A DNA stretch of 43,530 bases, from positions 1 to 43,530 of the forward strand of contig CAAFWU010000031.1 of assembly GCA_900766825.1 (NCBI GenBank). Reading direction: 5' to 3'. Positions 25,459 through 33,927 of the stretch are shown piece by piece (the first letter of the stretch is position 1; every line of letters begins with the position of its first letter). The stretch comes from Bacteroidales bacterium. GTDB taxonomy: Bacteria; Bacteroidota; Bacteroidia; Bacteroidales; Marinilabiliaceae. A model generated the notes under the pieces. That model saw only the letters and a program-made list of their open reading frames with translations, did not search any database and was not told the DNA's origin. The position numbers and the translations under genes are program-made.

Positions 25459-26205
25459 TTACATATTCATGCCACCATCGACCTGAATGACCTGACCAGT
25501 GACGTAGCTAGACATATCGCTTGCCAAGAAGAGGGCAACGTCTGCAATGTCCTCGGGGGTGCCACCACGATGCAGAGGAATCTTGTCGTACCAGCCCTTC
25601 TTAACGTCTTCGGAGAGTTGGTCGGTCATGGCGGTGATGATGAAGCCAGGGGCGATGGCATTGGCGCGAATGCCACGCTTGCCCATTTCCTGAGCAATGG
25701 ACTTGGCCAAGCCAATCATGCCAGCCTTAGATGCGGAGTAGTTGCACTGACCTGCGTTGCCGTGCACACCCACAACGGAGCTCATGTTGATGATGCTACC
25801 CTTGCGCTGCTTGCTCATGACGGGAACAACGGCATGGATGAAGTTGAAGGCCGATTTGAGGTTAACGGTCAGAACGGCGTCCCACTGAGCCTCGGTCATC
25901 TTAAGCATGAGACCGTCTTTGGTGATGCCAGCATTGTTGACGAGCACATCAATGGAACCAAAGTCGGCAACGATTTGAGCCACAACCTCGTGGGTCTGCT
26001 CAAAGTTGGCAGCGTTGGAGGCATAACCCTTGACCTTAACGCCGAGGGCGGCAATCTCTTTCTCGGTCTCTTTGGCAGCATCGTTGATTTCCAAATCGGT
26101 GAATGCTATGTTGGCACCTTCGGCCGCAAAACGAAGAGCAAGGGCCTTGCCGATGCCACGTGCAGCACCAGTTACAAGTGCTGTCTTTCCTTCAAGTAAT
26201 TTCAT
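25459..26205 (-). CDS. fabG: 3-oxoacyl-ACP reductase
   Basis: This 248-residue short-chain dehydrogenase has the NAD(P)-binding TGAARGIG (12-19) and NNAG (86-89). The catalytic Ser139/140 is followed by Tyr152 and Lys156 (YSASK). Sequence and length fit FabG, which reduces 3-oxoacyl-ACP with NADPH in fatty-acid elongation. The ATG at 26205 begins at the first beta-strand; an in-frame extension to 26271 has no domain. A TATCTTTG promoter lies about 210 bases upstream, and a strong terminator follows. Confidence 0.93.
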   Translation of the reverse strand: MKLLEGKTALVTGAARGIGKALALRFAAEGANIAFTDLEINDAAKETEKEIAALGVKVKGYASNAANFEQTHEVVAQIVADFGSIDVLVNNAGITKDGLMLKMTEAQWDAVLTVNLKSAFNFIHAVVPVMSKQRKGSIINMSSVVGVHGNAGQCNYSASKAGMIGLAKSIAQEMGKRGIRANAIAPGFIITAMTDQLSEDVKKGWYDKIPLHRGGTPEDIADVALFLASDMSSYVTGQVIQVDGGMNM

Positions 26206-26415
26206 TTGTCCTATTGGTTTGTGTCTTAATGCTTGATGTTGACAGGTGGTTAGCGAGCCGCAGGACTCCACTTAGGGTGTCACTATATTTATATGCCTTC
26301 CCTCTGAAATCTTGGGGAGGTGGGCTCTGCAAAAATGTGTTCTAAGAAGAGGTCCAAACATATCAAGAGATATTAAGACAAGCAGCCCTCAATGTTAGAA
26401 CAGTGTCAAACAATG

Positions 26416-26448
26416 CAAAGATACACTCTTTCGGGCTGAAACACACAA
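26416..26448 (-). promoter_or_regulatory. Probable fabG promoter
   Basis: Minus-strand TATCTTTG (26416-26423) with TTG (26446-26448) 22 bases upstream. The implied leader is about 200 bases. The 26206-26415 interval holds no reading frame that looks coding. Confidence 0.5.
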
Positions 26449-26521
26449 TTTTGTGTTGATATTTAACTTTTGACTCTACAGATGCTGGAGCAAAAAGTGG
26501 GGTAATGCGTTGGTTGAGCAA

Positions 26522-27286
26522 CTACATTTTATTGAGAGCTTGCTCGATAGCGGTGAAGGCATCGACAGCCCCAAGGGGAATGTATATGTTTGAAAATAAG
26601 TCGGTCAAATCTGATTTTTGAGGATTTATTTCGATGACTTTGCCTCCGTGTCGGCTAACCATGATGGGAATCATGCCTGCGGGCATTACGGAACCAGAGG
26701 TGCCGACAACGATGCAGAGGTCGGCTTTCGATGCGTGCTCAACACTTCCCGTGTAGGCACTTTCGGGAATTCCTTCGCCAAAGAAGACGAAGTCTGGCTT
26801 AAGGTTTCCACCGCAGTCGGGGCATGTGGGCACAAGGGGGGAGAGGTCGACTTGGTTGGCGGCGAACTGTTTTTTGCATTTGAGGCAAGAGAGGGTACGT
26901 AGCGTGCCATGGAACTCGAAGACGTTTTGTGAGCCTGCAGCCTGATGCAAGCCATCGATATTTTGTGTGATGACGGCTTTGAGGATACCTTGGGCTTCGA
27001 GATTTGCCAAAACCCTATGAGCTTTGTTTGGTTTTATGTCATGCTCCGCAATAAAGTCATAGAAGCACGTTTTGATTGACGGCCAACTCTTTTGTGGGTT
27101 GGACAAAAACGTGTTGAGTTCCAAATCTTCGGGGTCGTAGCGATTCCAAACGCTCTCCTCATCGCCTCGAAATGTTGGTATCCCGCTCTCTTTGGAGATG
27201 CCAGCACCCGTAAAGGCAATGACATGACTTGCGTTCTTGATGGCTTTAGCTGCATCAAGAATCATATCTTCTAAATTTTGGTTCAT
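26522..27286 (-). CDS. cobB: Sir2-family NAD-dependent protein deacylase (CobB-like)
   Basis: This 254-residue sirtuin has the NAD-binding GAGISKESGIPTFRG (27-41), TQNIDGLH, catalytic His126 (FEFHGT), and the zinc ribbon CLKC (134-137) with CPDC (155-158). It removes acyl groups from protein lysines with NAD. It is cytoplasmic. It is a single gene with no tightly linked partner. Confidence 0.92.
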   Translation of the reverse strand: MNQNLEDMILDAAKAIKNASHVIAFTGAGISKESGIPTFRGDEESVWNRYDPEDLELNTFLSNPQKSWPSIKTCFYDFIAEHDIKPNKAHRVLANLEAQGILKAVITQNIDGLHQAAGSQNVFEFHGTLRTLSCLKCKKQFAANQVDLSPLVPTCPDCGGNLKPDFVFFGEGIPESAYTGSVEHASKADLCIVVGTSGSVMPAGMIPIMVSRHGGKVIEINPQKSDLTDLFSNIYIPLGAVDAFTAIEQALNKM

Positions 27287-27424
27287 GGATTATGAGGTAT
27301 GTTAAGTTGTGGTTCTTTACTACGCAATCTTCAATATGAGGTTTCAAAAAATTTCAACAGCAAAAGTAGGCTAATTCCATATTAATCAAAACAACTTTAA
27401 TTATCAACTAACATCTGCAAGGCT

Positions 27425-27441
27425 CCCCCCCCCAAAAAAAA
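27425..27441. repeat. C9A8 tract upstream of the pectate lyase gene
   Basis: Nine C (27425-27433) followed by eight A (27434-27441). It lies about 70 bases upstream of the TAAATTTG -7 box at 27507. Confidence 0.9.
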
Positions 27442-27506
27442 GACCCCTTACAATCATTCATACAAAAATTTATACTGTTTGTTCGTACAGTTCGTGACAA
27501 AATAGA

Positions 27507-27514
27507 TAAATTTG
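27507..27514 (+). promoter_or_regulatory. Probable pectate lyase -7 box
   Basis: TAAATTTG matches TAnnTTTG. A TTTG occurs 25 bases upstream (27478-27481), a long spacing. The box overlaps the first in-frame ATG (27512), so translation more likely starts at 27560. Confidence 0.5.
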
Positions 27515-27559
27515 CATCAGTCGATAAAACAAAATAACCACATAAATCAACAGATATTT

Positions 27560-29239
27560 ATGCTTACGAACAAAAAAAGAGCTTCTATGATAGGCTTGCT
27601 CGCTTTTGCCATCAGCATTCTGTGCACGCCCCACAACGCAATGGCTCAAACCGCGAGCAAACCTATAGCATTCCCTGGGGCCGAGGGCTTTGGAATGTAC
27701 ACCACGGGCGGACGTGGAGGTGCTGTGTATCACGTGACTAAGTTGACCGATGATGGGTCGGAAGGTACATTTCGCTGGGCATGCGGCAAGAGTGGCAGTC
27801 GCACCATTGTGTTCGATGTCTCGGGTACCATTCACCTGACCTCACAGCTAAAACTTAGCAAGGACAATGTGACCATTGCGGGTCAAACGGCACCTGGCGA
27901 TGGCGTATGCATTGCAGACTATCCTTTTGTTATTTCTGCAAACAACGTCATTATCCGCTATATGCGTTTTCGCCTTGGCAATAAATACGTTGCATATCAT
28001 GAGGGCGACGGTTTGGGCGGCATGGACAAAGAGAATATTATTATCGACCACTGCTCGGTGTCTTGGAGCATAGACGAGTGCTTGTCGGTCTACGGATGCA
28101 AAAACTTTACTGTTCAGTGGTGTTTGGCATCGCAGAGTTTGGTCAATTCGGGCCACTCGAAAGGAGCGCACGGCTATGGTGGCAACTGGGGTGGTTCGGG
28201 TGCCAGCTATCACCACAATCTTTTGGCACACCATGGCAGTCGTAGTCCCCGATTTGGTCCACGTCAGAGCACACAAACCGATGAGCGTATGGACTTTAGG
28301 AACAACGTTATGTACAACTGGGCTGGCGAGGGATGCTACGGTGCCGAGGGCATGAACGTGAACATTGTGAATAACTACTATAAGTTGGGTCCCGCCACCG
28401 AGACGCTCAGCACAAGCAGACAAAAGAGGATTTGCTGTGTGGGCGTTCGCACAACAGACTACGTAACCAACAACGATGGCTCGTTAAATGGCTGGGCACC
28501 AATGCTTCATAAATGGGGCACATTCTACGTAAGTGGAAACTATAACAGCAAACACCCCACCATGGACGAATGGGAGGATGGCATTGTGGCTCAGATAAAT
28601 AACTCGAAGTGCGACAACACATTTAACGATGAGGTTGAGGCTCAGATGAAATTAGCAGAACCCATTGCATTCCAAACCATTACGACCCACACAGCAGAGA
28701 AGGCATACGAGCTTGTGCTGGAGTATGTGGGCGCTAGCCTTAGCCGCGACTGGGTTGATGCTCAGATGGTTTACGACACTCGCAACGGTGTGGCCACAGC
28801 AACGGGCGAGGGCAACAAATCGGGTCTTATCAACTCGCCCGATGATAATAAGCCTGCCGATGCTGACGAGAATTGGTTGCCATGGCCAGATCTGAAGCAA
28901 GGGACTGTGCCCACCGACACCGATGGCGATGGCATGCCCGACGATTGGGAGGATGCTAATGGATTGGACAAAACAAATGCTGCGGATGGTAAGGTGATTG
29001 GTGCCGATGGCTACAGCAATTTGGAGAATTACATGAACAGTCTGGTTAAGAGCATAACCGAAGCTCAGAACGCAGATGGCGTGACTTCGACAAAGGAGTA
29101 CGTGACAGCCATAAAGGGTTCTACAGCAAACAACGACCGAATAGTAGATAATGTGCATCGCGACTTAATGGGACGCACGGTGAGAAGCAATCAGAAGGGA
29201 TTGCATGTGCTGAATGGTCAGTTGGTATTGGTTAAATAA
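27560..29239 (+). CDS. Pectate lyase family 1 (PL1)
   Basis: The 559-residue product has a signal peptide (MIGLLAFAISILCTPHNAMA). It has a parallel beta-helix domain with SKDNVTIAGQTAPGDGV, ENIIIDHCSVSWSIDEC and HHGSRSPRFGPRQ, the last carrying the RxPR-type catalytic arginine region. After it lies an Asp-rich DTDGDGMPDDWE segment of thrombospondin type-3/calcium-binding type (about 456-470). The ending is DLMGRTVRSNQKGLHVLNG, a short C-terminal module common in secreted Bacteroidales enzymes. It cleaves polygalacturonate by beta-elimination outside the cytoplasm. An upstream ATG at 27512 would fall inside the promoter. Confidence 0.92.
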   Translation: MLTNKKRASMIGLLAFAISILCTPHNAMAQTASKPIAFPGAEGFGMYTTGGRGGAVYHVTKLTDDGSEGTFRWACGKSGSRTIVFDVSGTIHLTSQLKLSKDNVTIAGQTAPGDGVCIADYPFVISANNVIIRYMRFRLGNKYVAYHEGDGLGGMDKENIIIDHCSVSWSIDECLSVYGCKNFTVQWCLASQSLVNSGHSKGAHGYGGNWGGSGASYHHNLLAHHGSRSPRFGPRQSTQTDERMDFRNNVMYNWAGEGCYGAEGMNVNIVNNYYKLGPATETLSTSRQKRICCVGVRTTDYVTNNDGSLNGWAPMLHKWGTFYVSGNYNSKHPTMDEWEDGIVAQINNSKCDNTFNDEVEAQMKLAEPIAFQTITTHTAEKAYELVLEYVGASLSRDWVDAQMVYDTRNGVATATGEGNKSGLINSPDDNKPADADENWLPWPDLKQGTVPTDTDGDGMPDDWEDANGLDKTNAADGKVIGADGYSNLENYMNSLVKSITEAQNADGVTSTKEYVTAIKGSTANNDRIVDNVHRDLMGRTVRSNQKGLHVLNGQLVLVK

Positions 29240-29287
29240 TATGTGAGTGAATAGGTGCTGCGGCACCGTAAAACTATAGAACACAGA

Positions 29288-29317
29288 GCCCCAAGCCTAA
29301 AGAATATGGCTTGGGGC
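29288..29317 (+). terminator. Terminator of the pectate lyase gene
   Basis: GCCCCAAGCC (29288-29297) pairs with GGCTTGGGGC (29308-29317). TTTT follows. It lies about 50 bases past the stop. Confidence 0.85.
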
Positions 29318-29449
29318 TTTTGTGTTATATGATAGTTTTTTTACTTATTAGCAATACTGAACTGACGTGGAGGAACTATGCACTCAAAACATCGGTGCCA
29401 TTCAAAATGGTACACACCATACAAAAATACTTGACCCTATCACTAAAAG

Positions 29450-29487
29450 CAAGCCCCCGAACTAATCAAACATAGTTCGGGGGCTTG
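29450..29487 (-). terminator. Terminator of the OmpX-like gene
   Basis: CAAGCCCCCGAACT (29450-29463) and AGTTCGGGGGCTTG (29474-29487) form a 14-base perfect stem. On the minus strand a short CTTTT-type tail overlaps its end. It also has TTTTT on the plus side, so it may work in both directions. Confidence 0.85.
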
Positions 29488-29547
29488 AAAATTTTTATTA
29501 GCCACACGCCGCAGCCTAAGAGCTAACAGCAGTTAACAGTCTTTGAT

Positions 29548-30108
29548 TTAGAACTTGAAAGTGAAACCAACACCGATGTGCTGGAAACGATCCCAAGAGA
29601 ACTCTATGTTGACACCCACGTTGCTGCAGAACATGTAACGCGCACCTGCAACAAGAGAGGGAGCTACAAACTCACCGCTGGTTTTCTCTTCTTCTGTCTC
29701 TTCATTATTCTCCACTTTCCATTTCTCAATATCAACAAAGAGGAAGTTCAAACCACCGTAGGTATCCAACTGAGGGATGAACGAATAGTGGAGAGTACCA
29801 CGAGTACCAATGCGAATGCGTGAGAACTTTGTCTCGTCCCATATATAATCTTCATTAGCAAAGCCCGCACCCAAGATGATGCCAGCCGAAATGGTACCCT
29901 TCTCGTTGATTACGTTCATGAAACCGTACTCACCCAAGAGGCTGAAGCCGTTGGTGGCAGAACCTGCACCATAGTCCGTAGAACCGAGAGCATAGTCAAG
30001 GTTAAAGGCCAAGTCGCCTTTTTTGAATTGGCTCTGAGCTGCAGCATCAACATTGGGCATCAAAAGAGCCACAATAGAGAAGACAGCCAACAAAAAATAC
30101 TTTTTCAT
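29548..30108 (-). CDS. OmpX-like outer membrane beta-barrel protein
   Basis: This 186-residue protein has a signal peptide (MKKYFLLAVFSIVALLMPNVDAAAQ) and alternating hydrophobic strands. It ends in Phe (GVGFTFKF), the outer-membrane barrel targeting signal. A Glu-rich loop (NNEETEEEKTSGE) lies in one extracellular or periplasmic turn. Specific function is unknown; such small barrels often influence envelope stability or adhesion. A near-consensus promoter lies upstream and a strong terminator follows, so it is monocistronic. Confidence 0.87.
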   Translation of the reverse strand: MKKYFLLAVFSIVALLMPNVDAAAQSQFKKGDLAFNLDYALGSTDYGAGSATNGFSLLGEYGFMNVINEKGTISAGIILGAGFANEDYIWDETKFSRIRIGTRGTLHYSFIPQLDTYGGLNFLFVDIEKWKVENNEETEEEKTSGEFVAPSLVAGARYMFCSNVGVNIEFSWDRFQHIGVGFTFKF

Positions 30109-30234
30109 CTTCTTGTTTGTCTGTTTAATGATTAATGTGTTGAAATGCGGAGTGGAACTGCGTCACCCTCTTTCTTGTACCTCAAGAATTTAGGAATCTG
30201 ATGACTGAAAGGAGTTTCACTTCAATAACATCGG

Positions 30235-30265
30235 CAAATTTAGGCAAAGAGTGTGACGCAGCAAA
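30235..30265 (-). promoter_or_regulatory. OmpX-like gene promoter
   Basis: Minus-strand TTTG (30262-30265) and TAAATTTG (30235-30242) with a 19-base spacer. The leader is about 120 bases. Confidence 0.72.
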
Positions 30266-30315
30266 CGATATAAACTTATTTAACACCTATTTTATCTTGA
30301 GCCAAATGGGAATTG

Positions 30316-30825
30316 TTAGATAATTTGCCAGATATCGTTTGGATCCTTACGGATGCGTGGCTTGGGGTCAGGATTGGGGGTCTCGTAGCCAATGGGAATT
30401 AGGACTACGGGTTCTTCGTCGGGTGAGGTTGCGAGAACTTGTTTCGCGAGGTCGAGGTCGAAGTTGCAGACCCAGCAGGTTCCGAGACCCAGTTCGGTGG
30501 CACGCAATATTATATGGTCGGCAACGATGGCGGCATCGATGTCGGCGTGGTCCTTACCATCCTTGCGGTGCCAACTCTCGTTGTGTTTGGCAATGACGAC
30601 AATGACGGCTGGGGCCGATTTCATCCAGTCGCGGTTGTAAGCAGCCTTGATTTGGTCCAACATGGGGTTGGAGGTTATGCAAACAAGCCGGAAAGGCTGT
30701 TTGTTTACGGCAGTGGGAGCCAATCGGCCAGCCTCGAGGACCTCGGTAAGGAGGTTGGTGCTGGGGCATTCGCTTCTGTAGCTTCGCACCGAATGGCGAA
30801 GGTCAATAACTTCTTTAACTGTCAT
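30316..30825 (-). CDS. Nitroreductase family protein
   Basis: This 169-residue FMN-dependent nitroreductase-like protein has the family N-terminus (VIDLRHSVRSYRSE) with FMN-contact Arg/Ser. It also has the APTAVNKQPFRLVC and ELGLGTCWVCNFD core and the short GYETPNPDPKPR ending. It would use NAD(P)H to reduce quinones or nitro compounds. The natural substrate is not inferred. It is 37 bases from lrgB in the same direction, possibly cotranscribed. Confidence 0.88.
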   Translation of the reverse strand: MTVKEVIDLRHSVRSYRSECPSTNLLTEVLEAGRLAPTAVNKQPFRLVCITSNPMLDQIKAAYNRDWMKSAPAVIVVIAKHNESWHRKDGKDHADIDAAIVADHIILRATELGLGTCWVCNFDLDLAKQVLATSPDEEPVVLIPIGYETPNPDPKPRIRKDPNDIWQII

Positions 30826-30862
30826 TATTTCAAATTATTGATTATGAACTTAGGGTGTAGAA

Positions 30863-31555
30863 TTAAATTAGGTTGGCAAAGAGGCTTGCTACAACAACAG
30901 TTACGATGCCGCTGACAACAATGGATAGACTGCTCATGGCACCCTCAATGGGACCCATCTCCATGGCTTTGGCGGTGCCTACGGCGTGGGATGCACTGCC
31001 TATGGCAATGCCCTTGGCAATGGGGTCGGTGATGTGCATGAGCTTGAGAGCCTGCTCGGCAAAGATGTTACCCAAAACACCAGTGACCACAATAACAACC
31101 ACAGTAACAGAGACATAGCCCCCAAGTTCTTCGCTAACACCAATGCCAATGGCTGTGGTTATGGACTTGGGAAGGAATGTTACATAGTCCTGATGACCAA
31201 AATGGAAGAGGAGGGCGAGGGCGAAGACGCAAAGCATGCTGCTAAGCACACCTGCAAAGATGCCTGCCAGAACAGCCTTGAAGTTCTTCTTGAGGAGACT
31301 CATCTGCTGATAGAGTGGCACGGCCAGACATATGGTGGATGGGGTCAGAAGATAGGAAATGTACTGAGCCCCATTGGCATAGCTTTGATAGCTTACCCCG
31401 CTGAAGATTAAAAAAAGAATGATAAGTACGATGGCAATGAGCAAGGGATTGCAGAGTGCCGAATGGAACTTTGACTTGAGCCAAGCGCCAAGGATGTAGG
31501 TGGCAAAGGTAATAAGGACTCCGAGGAAAACGGAATTTTCTATAAGGTCAATCAT
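30863..31555 (-). CDS. lrgB: LrgB family membrane protein
   Basis: This 230-residue protein has about six to seven hydrophobic segments and the LrgB/CidB domain, with SVTVVVIVVTGVLGN and the conserved ITDPIAKGIAIGSASHAVGTAKA. LrgAB-type pairs are discussed as holin-like regulators of murein hydrolase export or as small-organic-acid (pyruvate) transporters; either is possible here. It overlaps lrgA by 4 bases (ATGA), a strong sign of coupled translation. Confidence 0.93.
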   Translation of the reverse strand: MIDLIENSVFLGVLITFATYILGAWLKSKFHSALCNPLLIAIVLIILFLIFSGVSYQSYANGAQYISYLLTPSTICLAVPLYQQMSLLKKNFKAVLAGIFAGVLSSMLCVFALALLFHFGHQDYVTFLPKSITTAIGIGVSEELGGYVSVTVVVIVVTGVLGNIFAEQALKLMHITDPIAKGIAIGSASHAVGTAKAMEMGPIEGAMSSLSIVVSGIVTVVVASLFANLI

Positions 31556-31920
31556 TTGTCGGTCGGTTGTTTACACTTGTCTTTGCGGATTATGAACTGA
31601 GTGACGACACCTGCGCAGAACATGACGACAAAAGTGCTCACGATGGTTACTATAGCATAGGCCACAATGGAGTTGCGAACGAGCCCCCAGGACTGTATGA
31701 GACCCACAGCTGGCGGAATGAACATTATGGGCATAATCTCGATAAGAAAAGCACTAGTTTGTGCTATTTGACTGACCTTGACCCACTTAAGTTCCAAAGC
31801 GGAGAAGAGTAGCACAATGCCATAAATGCTGGCAGGAATGGGAAGAGGCAGAGCCCAATGCAGCAGTTCGCCACCAAAAGAGAAGGCTAATATAATAAGG
31901 AATTGCTTAACGAATTTCAT
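31552..31920 (-). CDS. lrgA: CidA/LrgA family membrane protein
   Basis: This 122-residue protein has four hydrophobic segments and the LrgA/CidA layout, with LPLPIPASIYGIVLLF and IMPIMFIPPAVGLIQSWG. It is the small partner of LrgB and probably forms a membrane complex with it. It lies 18 bases after the kinase-like gene, in the same operon. Confidence 0.93.
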   Translation of the reverse strand: MKFVKQFLIILAFSFGGELLHWALPLPIPASIYGIVLLFSALELKWVKVSQIAQTSAFLIEIMPIMFIPPAVGLIQSWGLVRNSIVAYAIVTIVSTFVVMFCAGVVTQFIIRKDKCKQPTDK

Positions 31921-31938
31921 TTTTCAATGAAGAGAGGG

Positions 31939-32523
31939 TTAGAGAGCCGAGGGTGGTAGAATAGACAGAGCATCGGCATAGTCAGCAATGAGTTTGGCGG
32001 TGCGTTGAACCCCAAGACGAGAGCTATCGATGCATAGGTCGTAGTTTTGGGCATCGCCCCAAACCTGACCAGTGTAGTAGAGGTGATATGAGCGCCGTTG
32101 TTCATCTTTCAGCCTAACGTTTTCTTGCGCCTCGGCAAGTGAAATACCCTTTTGATTGGCCAGAAAACTGATGCGACTCTGTTCGTTGCCCTTGAGGAAA
32201 ACAGAGACAAGGTCTGGTCGGTCGCGGAAAATGAAGTTGCCACATCGACCAACAATGACACAAGAGTCCTGCCCAACAAGGTTGGATACCAAGAGACGCG
32301 TGGGCTCGGTAATGTGTGAATCGTTTTCGCCCCCAATGGCCAACATAAGAGCATCGGCTGGGGTCTCGTCGAAGAAATTGGTCAGAGCCTCGAGTTGACC
32401 ACGCTCTTGAGCCATCTGGCTAAGCCGCTCGCGAGTAAAAAGAGGAATGCCGTAGTGCAAGGCAAGTTGCTCTCCAATCATAAGACCACCGCAGCCGCTC
32501 TGACGTGCAATAGTAATAATCAT
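31939..32523 (-). CDS. Cytidylate kinase-like family protein
   Basis: The 194-residue product begins with a P-loop-like IARQSGCGGLMIGEQLA motif and shows the domain pattern of the cytidylate-kinase-like family, with the second half containing FRDRPDLVSVFLKG and DEQRRSYHLYYTGQVWG. The genuine Cmk LID and substrate residues are not obvious, so the substrate is unknown. It is the first gene of the kinase-lrgA-lrgB(-nitroreductase) set, and no canonical TAnnTTTG box was seen immediately upstream on this strand. Confidence 0.8.
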   Translation of the reverse strand: MIITIARQSGCGGLMIGEQLALHYGIPLFTRERLSQMAQERGQLEALTNFFDETPADALMLAIGGENDSHITEPTRLLVSNLVGQDSCVIVGRCGNFIFRDRPDLVSVFLKGNEQSRISFLANQKGISLAEAQENVRLKDEQRRSYHLYYTGQVWGDAQNYDLCIDSSRLGVQRTAKLIADYADALSILPPSAL

Positions 32524-32601
32524 AGGCGTTTTTTAAAAAAAAGGTTGCGCAAATTGATAGGCACATGATATTCAGATGGATATAGAAAAACAGAGGAGCC
32601 G

Positions 32602-32609
32602 TATCTTTG
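32602..32609 (+). promoter_or_regulatory. Plus-strand -7 box upstream of ssb
   Basis: TATCTTTG matches TAnnTTTG but has no clear -33 TTG at the usual distance. It would make a leader of about 230 bases for ssb. The rest of 32524-32848 shows no gene. Confidence 0.35.
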
Positions 32610-32787
32610 CAGTACGAAAGTAAGCAAAAAAAGGGAGGCGAGGTGACACATTTGTGCCAATTAAAATAAAAAAGGATAAAGTGAGCCCTATTGTTAGAGC
32701 ATTGAATGTTAGGGATTAAGCCGCGTAAGCCAGAAAAGAAACAAAAAAAAGTGCTTCAGAAAGAGAATAATATTAAAATAAATGTAT

Positions 32788-32795
32788 AGATTTGC
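32788..32795 (+). promoter_or_regulatory. Probable ssb -7 box
   Basis: TAGATTTG matches TAnnTTTG, about 54 bases before the ssb start. The upstream -33 element is weak. Confidence 0.5.
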
Positions 32796-32848
32796 GATGC
32801 AGAAATAAAAAATAAATACAGTTTGACTTAAACTAAAAAGAGAGATTT

Positions 32849-33319
32849 ATGTCAGTAAACAAAGTAATCTTGCTGGGGAATGTTGGCAAAGATCCCGATG
32901 TGAGGTATTTCGAGACAGGAAAGGGCGTGGCAAATTTCACATTGGCCACCACCGAGAGAGCAAGAAAGTGGAACGATAGGGAGATTCCCGAGCGCACGGA
33001 GTGGCACAACATTGTTGTGCGCGGAGGCTTGGTGCAAGTGGTTGAGAACTACGTGCACAAAGGAACAAAACTCTATTTGGAGGGAAAAATACAGAGCCGC
33101 AAGTATGTGGATCGTGAAAATCAGACCCACTTTGTGACTGAGATTGTTGCCGACGAGTTGGAGATTCTGAGCCCTCGTATAAGCAACAACAACAGCAAAC
33201 AGTACAACAATAACAACAACAGCGACGACAATCATAACTATGGTGATTTGGGCGAGCCCCAAAACAACGATGATGACGACCACGATTTGATGGCATCGGA
33301 CTTTGTGACACCATTCTAA
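32849..33319 (+). CDS. ssb: Single-stranded DNA-binding protein
   Basis: This 156-residue SSB has an OB-fold N-terminus: MSVNKVILLGNVGKDPDVRY, TERTEWHNIVV and VENYVHKGTKLYLEGKIQ. An Asn/Asp-rich low-complexity linker (about 113-143) is followed by an acidic tip ending in TPF, as needed for partner binding. It is a replication and repair protein. In this genome it lies upstream of gldD and the PPTase with a 600-base gap. Confidence 0.96.
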   Translation: MSVNKVILLGNVGKDPDVRYFETGKGVANFTLATTERARKWNDREIPERTEWHNIVVRGGLVQVVENYVHKGTKLYLEGKIQSRKYVDRENQTHFVTEIVADELEILSPRISNNNSKQYNNNNNSDDNHNYGDLGEPQNNDDDDHDLMASDFVTPF

Positions 33320-33413
33320 AGATTAGCAGTAGACGAAAGTTGCGGTCACTATAGGTCAGCTAATTATAGGTTGACGGAGTAAAAGGAAATCATAACACAA
33401 AACAAAATAGCGT

Positions 33414-33459
33414 AGAAGTTCGCCACATGGGAAACCGTGCGTCGGACTTCTGCTTTTTT
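33414..33459 (+). terminator. Intrinsic terminator of ssb
   Basis: AGAAGTTCG (33414-33422) pairs with CGGACTTCT (33443-33451, one G-T pair), with an inner CAC/GTG, then TTTTTT (33454-33459). Confidence 0.75.
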
Positions 33460-33927
33460 GGTTTGGTGGGTAAAAAAGACAACACGCACTTGTTATTTGA
33501 CGCAAACTATCACTTTTGAACTTACTCAACTTTATACTTTGCTTTTTGCAGAAATGAGATGAGATTTAAGATTAATCACTCTGCGATCTGTTGCCTCTGG
33601 AAATTGGCATTAGTGGTATGATTGTGAGAAAAAGAAGATGAAAAGTTATGCGTTAACTAAACAGAAAAGCCGATGATTCCGTATTTTAAAGGTGTGTTTG
33701 TTCTTGTTAGGCATGCACATTATTAACATAACACAAACTTATTCTGACATTTAACTACCACATAGAGCAAGACTTAGAGTTTAACATGTGCCTAAACACC
33801 CCTACCCCACTTCTCCAAGACATTGGGGAGTGTTGCTTAGGTAAATAGGTTCGATAATACTATACGGATTGCCTAAATGGGGAAAAACTAAAAGAATAGG
33901 AACACTCTAAAAAACAAGGATATACAC
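33460..33927. other. Intergenic interval between ssb and gldD
   Basis: No coding frame was found, and no gldE-like gene. A CACTTCTCCAA/TTGGGGAGTG stem with one bulge lies at about 33808-33833, with no T-run. A GCCTAAAC/GCCTAAAT direct repeat flanks the last 100 bases. Confidence 0.4.
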
